From assembly GCA_023390415.1 (NCBI GenBank), contig JAEWCW010000150.1:1-6355 (forward strand): DNA of 6,355 nt, read 5' to 3'. This DNA is from Pseudomonadota bacterium. Its GTDB lineage: Bacteria; Pseudomonadota; Alphaproteobacteria; Sphingomonadales; Sphingomonadaceae. Both the position numbers and the translations under genes were made by a program. The notes beneath the pieces were generated by a model. That model was not told the origin of the DNA and ran no database searches. It was given only the letters and a program-made list of their open reading frames with translations. This document shows, one piece after another, positions 1 through 4,206 of the stretch. Numbering within the stretch: position 1 is the first letter of the stretch; each line of letters starts with the position of its first letter.

Positions 1-157
1 CCATTGCGGGGAGCGGACGGCGCGGCTCGGCGCCGCCGACGGGCGCCTGGAACCAGCTGTTGCGGCACTTGGCGCAGCGCACCTGGCGCCCGCCCGCGCC
101 GATCGCGCTGTCCGGCACCACGTAGCGCGCCTGACAGGCTGGACAGGAAAGGATCAT
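1..157 (-). CDS. MJ0042-type zinc-ribbon domain protein, N-terminal part
   Basis: Partial gene: the ATG lies at 157-155 and 52 codons are visible before the left edge of the window cuts it. The protein opens MILSCPACQARYVVPDSAIG and has two CxxC knuckles, C5/C8 and C28/C31, about 20 residues apart, followed by NSWFQAP. This is the pattern of the MJ0042 finger-like zinc-ribbon domain (zinc_ribbon_4/5 families), which sits at the extreme N-terminus of many proteobacterial proteins. In those proteins a Pro/Ala-rich linker often follows and then a transmembrane segment; only the start of a Pro/Arg-rich stretch is visible here. Four cysteines imply one bound zinc. The molecular role is not known to me. 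It is divergent to ftsE, an arrangement I recall from other alphaproteobacteria. The bases before the ATG are G/C-rich and offer only a weak ribosome binding site. The family is clear; the function is open. Confidence 0.85.
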   Translation of the reverse strand, partial: MILSCPACQARYVVPDSAIGAGGRQVRCAKCRNSWFQAPVGGAEPRRPLPAM

Positions 158-189
158 CGCTCGGGCCGGCCCCACTGGAAAAGCTGGTC

Positions 190-194
190 GAATC
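190..194. promoter_or_regulatory. GANTC site (possible CcrM methylation site)
   Basis: GAATC at 190-194 matches GANTC, the recognition sequence of the cell-cycle-regulated methyltransferase CcrM of alphaproteobacteria. It lies 33 bases upstream of the zinc-ribbon start codon and 135 bases upstream of ftsE, overlapping the proposed minus-strand -10 element. In Caulobacter, methylation of GANTC sites in promoters tunes cell-cycle genes. A single five-base match can occur by chance, so regulatory meaning here is speculative. Confidence 0.25.
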
Positions 195-310
195 TAAACA
201 CGGGTGCGCCGCAGCATGCAAGCAATGAGCGGCTTCGGACGGACCTTTTCGCGGCGCTTTACGCGGCGGCGCCAGCCATGCGATTGAAAGGCGACCCGCG
301 AACGGCGCGC

Positions 311-316
311 AAAGGA
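311..316 (+). promoter_or_regulatory. Candidate ribosome binding site of ftsE
   Basis: AAAGGA lies upstream of the ftsE ATG at 330, with 13 bases between. The core resembles a Shine-Dalgarno sequence, but the spacing is longer than the usual 5-9 bases. No better candidate lies closer. The start at 330 is still favoured because the protein then begins directly with the first beta strand of the ABC domain. Confidence 0.4.
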
Positions 317-329
317 TCAGCTTCCGCAA

Positions 330-1040
330 ATGGCCGGCACCATCGTTCAGTTCGAGAATGTCGGCCTGCGCTACGGAACCGGCGCGGAGACGCTGTCCGA
401 TCTCACCTTCTCATTGCGTTCGGGCGGCTTCTATTTCCTGACCGGCCCGTCGGGCGCGGGCAAGACCTCGCTGCTCAAATTGCTCTACCTCGCCCAAAGA
501 CCGAGCCGCGGTCTCATCCGCCTGTTCGGCGAGGATATCGTGACCATGGCGCGGCGGCGACTTCCCGGCTTCCGTCGCCGGATCGGCGTCGTCTTCCAGG
601 ATTTCCGCCTCGTCCCGCACCTCTCCGCCTTCGACAATGTCGCCCTCCCGCTGCGTGTCGCCGGGGTCGAGGAGCGCGATCTCCAGACTCCGGTCGAGGA
701 GATGCTCGCCTGGGTCGGCCTCGCCGACCGGTCGAGCGCGCGCCCGGCGACGCTTTCGGGCGGCGAGCAGCAGCGCGTCGCCATCGCCCGGGCGGTGATC
801 GCCCGCCCGGAGCTGCTCGTCGCCGATGAGCCGACCGGTAATGTCGATCCGGACATGGCGCTTCGCCTGCTCCACCTGTTCGACACACTGAACAAGCTCG
901 GCACGACCGTGGTCGTCGCCACCCACGATCTCCACCTCCTCGCCCGGATCGCGCGCGCCGAGATGCTTCGGCTCGACCGCGGCCAGATCGCCGACCCGAC
1001 CGGTGCGCTCAAGCATCCGCCGCGGCGGATCGAGGCATGA
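330..1040 (+). CDS. ftsE: Cell division ATP-binding protein FtsE
   Basis: Cytoplasmic ATPase of the FtsEX complex, which docks at the divisome and drives conformational change in FtsX to activate periplasmic peptidoglycan hydrolases. The 236-residue protein is a complete single ABC domain: Walker A GPSGAGKTS (residues 39-47), Q-loop glutamine Q90 in VVFQDFRL, signature LSGGEQQ (142-148), Walker B LLVADE (162-167) with catalytic E167, D-loop NVD (171-173) and switch histidine H199 in ATHD. Nothing needed for ATP hydrolysis is missing. The stretch LLYLAQRPSRGLIRLFGEDI (51-70) and the length (family about 220-240) fit FtsE better than LolD or MacB-type ATPases, and the adjacent ftsX settles it. 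Its stop overlaps the ftsX start by four bases (ATGA), so the two are probably translationally coupled. It is the first gene of the operon. Confidence 0.96.
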   Translation: MAGTIVQFENVGLRYGTGAETLSDLTFSLRSGGFYFLTGPSGAGKTSLLKLLYLAQRPSRGLIRLFGEDIVTMARRRLPGFRRRIGVVFQDFRLVPHLSAFDNVALPLRVAGVEERDLQTPVEEMLAWVGLADRSSARPATLSGGEQQRVAIARAVIARPELLVADEPTGNVDPDMALRLLHLFDTLNKLGTTVVVATHDLHLLARIARAEMLRLDRGQIADPTGALKHPPRRIEA

Positions 1041-1924
1041 AGCTCGGCGGATCGTTCGGCGCCGCGGCGGCGCGGCTGCTCCCCGAGGGGCGGCTTTCCG
1101 GGCCGATGCCCTGGGTGATCGCGATCATGATGTTCCTGACGGTGCTCGCGGCGGCGCTCGGCCTCGGCCTGAGGAGCGCCGCCGCGAAGCTCGACGGCGA
1201 GGTCGGCAGCCGGATCACCATCCAGATCGTCGAGGCCAATCCCGACGCGCGCGAACGCCAGGCGCGGATGGCGCTCGCGGTGCTGGAGCGGCAGCCGGGC
1301 GTCACCGCGGTCCGGCGCGTGTCGGACGCGGAGATGGCCGAGCTGCTCGAGCCGTGGCTCGGGGCCGGAAGCGTCGAGGCGGAGGTGCCGATTCCGGCAT
1401 TGATCGACGCCGAGCTTGCAGTCGGCACCGACATCGCGCCGATCCGCGCGGCGATCGCCCCGGCGGCACCGGCTGCGCGGGTCGACGACAGCGCGCAATG
1501 GCTGGCGCCGCTTGGAAACCTCGTCGCCGCGCTCAAATGGCTCGCGGTCGGGCTCGTGCTGCTGATGGTCGCAGCGACCGCGGCAACGGTGGTGCTCGCC
1601 GCGCGCGCTGCGCTCGACACGCATCGCGACACGATCGAGGTGCTCCACCTGATGGGCGCGACCGACGTCCAGGTCGCGCGCCTGTTCCAGCGGCGCATCG
1701 CGCTCGATGCCCTGTTCGGAAGCCTGGTCGGCCTGATCGGGGCGGTTGGCGTGCTGATGCTGATCGGCGACCGGGTCAGCGATCTCGGCTCGGAGCTGCT
1801 CGGCACCGCCGAGCTTCCGCCCGAAGCCTGGGCCTTGCTCGCGGGCCTTCCGATTCTGGGGGTCATTCTGGCGATGGCGGTTGCAAGGTGGACGATCCTG
1901 CGGGCATTGGGCCGGCTTCTATGA
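1037..1924 (+). CDS. ftsX: Cell division protein FtsX (permease-like)
   Basis: Inner-membrane partner of FtsE. In studied bacteria FtsX passes the ATPase signal across the membrane to murein-hydrolase activators (EnvC/LytM-type proteins) during septation. The 295-residue protein has the expected layout: a short cytoplasmic N-terminus, TM1 about residues 25-46, an extracytoplasmic domain about 47-160, then three TM helices at about 166-190, 225-245 and 265-283. The cytoplasmic loop after TM2 contains HRDTIEVLHLMGATD (196-210), the coupling segment typical of FtsX, followed by VARLFQRR. The periplasmic domain includes the common pattern ITIQIVE (60-66) and a Val-rich-turn region GVTAVRRVSDAEM (88-100). 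The start at 1037 overlaps the ftsE stop; GGCGGA at 1024-1029 is a plausible ribosome binding site. The stop overlaps the next gene by four bases. The sequence of FtsX is generally poorly conserved, but position and topology make the call firm. Confidence 0.94.
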   Translation: MKLGGSFGAAAARLLPEGRLSGPMPWVIAIMMFLTVLAAALGLGLRSAAAKLDGEVGSRITIQIVEANPDARERQARMALAVLERQPGVTAVRRVSDAEMAELLEPWLGAGSVEAEVPIPALIDAELAVGTDIAPIRAAIAPAAPAARVDDSAQWLAPLGNLVAALKWLAVGLVLLMVAATAATVVLAARAALDTHRDTIEVLHLMGATDVQVARLFQRRIALDALFGSLVGLIGAVGVLMLIGDRVSDLGSELLGTAELPPEAWALLAGLPILGVILAMAVARWTILRALGRLL

Positions 1925-2463
1925 TCCTTCGCTTCCTCGCCCGGCTGTTCGCCTTGACCCTGCTCGTCTACGCGCTCGGCTATGCCTTGTTCGTGGTGAT
2001 GCTTCCGCGCCCCGCCGACGACCGCCGAACCGATGCGATCGTCGTCCTCACCGGAAGCGCAGGGCGGATCGAGCGCGGGCTGGACGGGCTCGAACGCAAC
2101 CTCGCCCAGCGCATGCTGATCTCGGGCGTGCAGCGCACCGTGCGGCCGCAGGAGCTCGCCGCAGTGCTCAAGGTCGAGCCGCGCCTGTTCGACTGCTGCA
2201 TCGATCTCGGCCGCGAGGCGGTCGACACGCGCTCCAATGCGGACGAAGTGGCGCGGTGGATGGAGCGGCGGCGATTCCGGTCGATGCGGCTGATCACCAC
2301 CGATTGGCACATGCCGCGCGCCAAGTTCGAGATCAGGAAGCGGCTCGATCCGGACATCCAGATCGTCAGCGACGCGGTGCCGTCCAATCCGAGCCTCAGA
2401 GTGCTGTTCACCGAATATAACAAGTTCGTGCTGGGCTGGATCGCCGCCCTGCTCGGGATCTGA
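1921..2463 (+). CDS. YdcF family (DUF218) membrane-anchored protein
   Basis: 180-residue protein with one N-terminal membrane anchor (about residues 5-27, rich in Leu, Ala, Val) and a DUF218 domain behind it. Family signs are the first strand TDAIVVLTGSAGRIERGL (38-55), RMLISGV (64-70), DTRSNADEV (102-110) and the nucleotide-fold-like segment MRLITTDWHMPRAKFEIRK (122-140), which matches the conserved vT-s-yH-pRa pattern of the family. Relatives include E. coli ElyC, SanA and YdcF; ElyC affects envelope biogenesis, but no enzymatic reaction is established for this branch. The absence of a second TM helix and the short length resemble SanA/YdcF-like members more than two-helix ElyC. The reading frame stays open far upstream, inside ftsX, but the ATG at 1921 is chosen because it gives the anchor at the very N-terminus and an ATGA overlap with ftsX. 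No strong ribosome binding site is visible, so coupling to ftsX translation is likely. Adjacent cysteines C92-C93 stand out. Confidence 0.88.
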   Translation: MILRFLARLFALTLLVYALGYALFVVMLPRPADDRRTDAIVVLTGSAGRIERGLDGLERNLAQRMLISGVQRTVRPQELAAVLKVEPRLFDCCIDLGREAVDTRSNADEVARWMERRRFRSMRLITTDWHMPRAKFEIRKRLDPDIQIVSDAVPSNPSLRVLFTEYNKFVLGWIAALLGI

Positions 2464-3161
2464 TGAGCATCCTGCGCTCGATCCTCTTCGTTCTCGTCTT
2501 TTGGCCCGGGACGGCGCTATTCGTCCTCGCCACCTTCCCGGCGGCCCTTTTCGGCAAGCGGGCGGTTCGGCGGCACGTCGGCCGCTGGGTCGGCTTCCAC
2601 GCGCTCACCGCCCGCTCCATCCTCGGCATCCGCACCCGGATCGAGGGCGAGGTGCCGCGGGGGGCGGTGCTGGTCGCGGCCAAGCACCAGTCCATGTACG
2701 AGACTCTGGAGCTCGTGCGGGTGCTGGACACGCCCGCTTTGGTGATGAAGCGCCAGCTCGCCGAAATCCCCTTCTTCGGCCGAGCGACCCAGCTTTACGG
2801 CTGCATCGCGATCGACCGGGAGGGCGGCGCCGCGGCTCTGCGCGGAATGATGCGCGCCGCCGAGGCTGCGATCGGGGAAGGGCGCCAGATCGTGATCTTC
2901 CCGGAAGGGACCAGGGTGGCGCCGGGCGAGCAGCCGCCGCTTCAGCCCGGCTTCGCCGGCCTGTACCGGATGCTGAAGCTTCCGGTGGTGCCGCTAGCGC
3001 TCGACAGCGGCCGGGTCTGGCCTCCCGGCCGCTTCCTGAAGCGCCCGGGCGTGGTTACCTTCCGCTTCGGCGAACCGATCGCGCCCGGCCTTCCACGCGA
3101 CCAGGTCGAGGCCGAGGTCCACCGGGCGATCAACGCGCTTGAGGCCGGCAATGGCGGTTGA
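2463..3161 (+). CDS. plsC: 1-acyl-sn-glycerol-3-phosphate acyltransferase (PlsC-like)
   Basis: Probably transfers a fatty acyl group to the sn-2 position of lysophosphatidate, making phosphatidate, the precursor of membrane phospholipids. At 232 residues it has the normal PlsC size. A hydrophobic N-terminal segment (about 5-30) would anchor it to the inner membrane. The four acyltransferase blocks are visible: block I KHQSMYE with H75 and the acidic residue E80 (an HX4E form of HX4D, as in many proteobacterial PlsC proteins), block II GCIAIDRE (113-120), block III IFPEGTR (145-151) and block IV VVPLALDSG (175-183). The start at 2463 shares one base with the stop of the DUF218 gene (TGATG). 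No good Shine-Dalgarno sequence precedes it, which suggests translational coupling. Other acyltransferases of the same fold, for example ornithine-lipid or lyso-ornithine enzymes (OlsA), cannot be fully excluded, so the symbol is likely but not certain. Confidence 0.88.
   Translation: MSILRSILFVLVFWPGTALFVLATFPAALFGKRAVRRHVGRWVGFHALTARSILGIRTRIEGEVPRGAVLVAAKHQSMYETLELVRVLDTPALVMKRQLAEIPFFGRATQLYGCIAIDREGGAAALRGMMRAAEAAIGEGRQIVIFPEGTRVAPGEQPPLQPGFAGLYRMLKLPVVPLALDSGRVWPPGRFLKRPGVVTFRFGEPIAPGLPRDQVEAEVHRAINALEAGNGG
3141..3144 (+). promoter_or_regulatory. Ribosome binding site deciding the GH84 start
   Basis: GAGG ends six bases before the ATG at 3151, within the last codons of plsC. This is normal Shine-Dalgarno spacing and supports 3151 rather than the in-frame TTG at 3139, whose use would place this motif inside the coding sequence. 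Confidence 0.55.
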
Positions 3162-4203
3162 GCTCGGACTCCTTGAAGGCTTTTTCGGGATTCCCTGGTC
3201 CTGGGAGGCGCGGCGCCATGCCGTCTCCTTCCTCGCGCCCCACGGCTACGGCTTCTATCTCTACGCGCCCAAGGCGGACCCGTATCTCCGCAAAAGCTGG
3301 CAGGAGCCGCATCCGGCCGCCGAGCGCGAGGCGCTGATCGCATTCCGCGACCATTGCCGCGGCGAAGGCGTCCGCTTCGGGATCGGCCTGACCCCGTTCG
3401 AGCTCCATCTGCAGGAGGATTGGAAAGCGCCGCTCGCCGCCCGACTGGACAGCCTGGCCGAGCTCGGCGCCGACGATCTCGCCATCCTGTTCGACGACAT
3501 GCGCGGCGACCTCCCCGACCTCGCCGAGCGCCAGGCGGCGATGGTCGCCTTCGCCGCCGAGCGGTCCGGCGCCTCGCGCTTCTTCTGCTGCCCCTCTTAT
3601 TATTCGAACGACCCGATCCTCGACCGCGCCTTCGGCCCTAGGCCGGAAAACTATCTCCAGGATCTCGGGCGCCTGCTCGATCCGGCGGTGGAGGTCTTCT
3701 GGACGGGCGAAGAGGTCTGTTCGCGCGAATTTTCGGCCGGGCACCTCGCCCCGGTCGCCGGTCAGCTCCAGCGCAAGCCCTTCCTCTGGGACAATTATCC
3801 GGTCAACGACGGCGCTTTGATGTCCCAGCATCTGCACCTGCGCGCCTTCACCGGCCGCCCCGCCGGCCTGCCGATCGCCGGCCACGCGATCAACCCGGCC
3901 TCGCAGCCTTTGCTGAGCCTGATCCCGGCTTTGACCCTCGCCGAAAGCCATGCGAGGGGCGCCGATTATGCCTATGGCGCCGCCTGGGACCGCGCGGCCG
4001 AGGCCGTGCTCGGGCCGGACCTCGCGCGCCAGGTCCGCGCCGACCTGCTCTCGCTCCAGGACCGCGGCAAGGACCGGCTCGGCGCCCGGCGCGAGACTCT
4101 GCGCGCGAAATATGCCGCCGTCGACCACCCCGCCGCGCGCGAGATCGTGGACTGGCTCGACGGCAAATGGGACGTCACCGACGCCTTGGTGCAGACGCAG
4201 TAA
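3151..4203 (+). CDS. GH84 family beta-N-acetylglucosaminidase (O-GlcNAcase-like)
   Basis: Predicted retaining beta-N-acetylglucosaminidase of glycoside hydrolase family 84, which uses the substrate acetamido group as nucleophile. The 350-residue protein is essentially a catalytic barrel plus about 100 residues of helical C-terminal region. It opens LGLLEGFFGIPWSWEARR (5-22), continues with YLYAP-type strand FYLYAPKADPYLRKSW (35-50), and has the catalytic Asp pair D115-D116 in ILFDDM. Sugar-contacting residues recalled from human OGA have counterparts at matching spacing: G10, K41, Y151 in CCPSYYSND, W213, N215 and D220 in WDNYPVND, and N248 in INPA. No signal peptide or TM helix is visible, so it should be cytoplasmic. 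The ATG at 3151 is preferred over TTG at 3139 because GAGG at 3141-3144 lies six bases before it and the protein then starts just ahead of the first barrel strand. It overlaps plsC by 11 bases and ends the operon. Substrate unknown. Confidence 0.9.
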   Translation: MAVELGLLEGFFGIPWSWEARRHAVSFLAPHGYGFYLYAPKADPYLRKSWQEPHPAAEREALIAFRDHCRGEGVRFGIGLTPFELHLQEDWKAPLAARLDSLAELGADDLAILFDDMRGDLPDLAERQAAMVAFAAERSGASRFFCCPSYYSNDPILDRAFGPRPENYLQDLGRLLDPAVEVFWTGEEVCSREFSAGHLAPVAGQLQRKPFLWDNYPVNDGALMSQHLHLRAFTGRPAGLPIAGHAINPASQPLLSLIPALTLAESHARGADYAYGAAWDRAAEAVLGPDLARQVRADLLSLQDRGKDRLGARRETLRAKYAAVDHPAAREIVDWLDGKWDVTDALVQTQ

Positions 4204-4206
4204 GGA

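Larger units (their letters stand above)
158..329. promoter_or_regulatory. Divergent intergenic region between zinc-ribbon gene and ftsE
   Basis: This 172-base stretch must hold the start signals for both the minus-strand zinc-ribbon gene and the plus-strand ftsE operon, because the flanking genes diverge. It carries the only clearly AT-richer patch nearby (about 176-200). On the minus strand, a weak sigma-70-like pair can be proposed: TTGCAT (221-216) and TAGATT (196-191), 19 bases apart, each matching consensus only partly. No convincing -35/-10 pair is visible for ftsE on the plus strand. A GAATC (GANTC) site lies at 190-194. No RNA gene or small ORF with family features is visible. Promoter function is inferred from gene orientation, not from strong motifs. 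Confidence 0.5.

Noticed and set aside
253..273. Inverted repeat GGCGC / GCGCC in the ftsE upstream region
   Set aside because: Five-base arms with an 11-base loop, made only of G and C, are expected by chance at this base composition; there is no T-tract for a terminator.
284..289. TTGAAA as a possible -35 element for ftsE
   Set aside because: No -10-like sequence follows at 16-18 bases; the corresponding position reads GCGCAA.
278..829. Plus-strand open frame starting ATG 278, overlapping ftsE in another frame
   Set aside because: Arg/Pro-rich translation with no motifs, and it conflicts with a complete FtsE.
485..1648. Long minus-strand open frame (387 codons) across ftsE and ftsX
   Set aside because: Its product is Arg/Ser/His-rich low-complexity sequence with no family features. 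It lies opposite two well-supported genes, and such open antisense frames are common in GC-rich DNA.
1003..1920. Upstream extension of the DUF218 gene, open in frame back to 1003
   Set aside because: The extension translates to Arg/Ala/Gly-rich noise and lies wholly within ftsX; the ATG at 1921 gives the expected membrane anchor.
1009..2310. Minus-strand open frame of 433 codons opposite ftsX and the DUF218 gene
   Set aside because: Arg/Ala/Ser-rich translation without recognisable domains; it is the shadow of the codon bias of the real genes.
3139..3150. TTG at 3139 as the start of the GH84 gene
   Set aside because: It adds only four residues; the ATG at 3151 has a well-spaced GAGG and is the better start.
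3130..4128. Minus-strand open frame of 332 codons opposite the GH84 gene
   Set aside because: No recognisable domain and a composition typical of antisense frames; the plus-strand GH84 frame has conserved catalytic motifs throughout.
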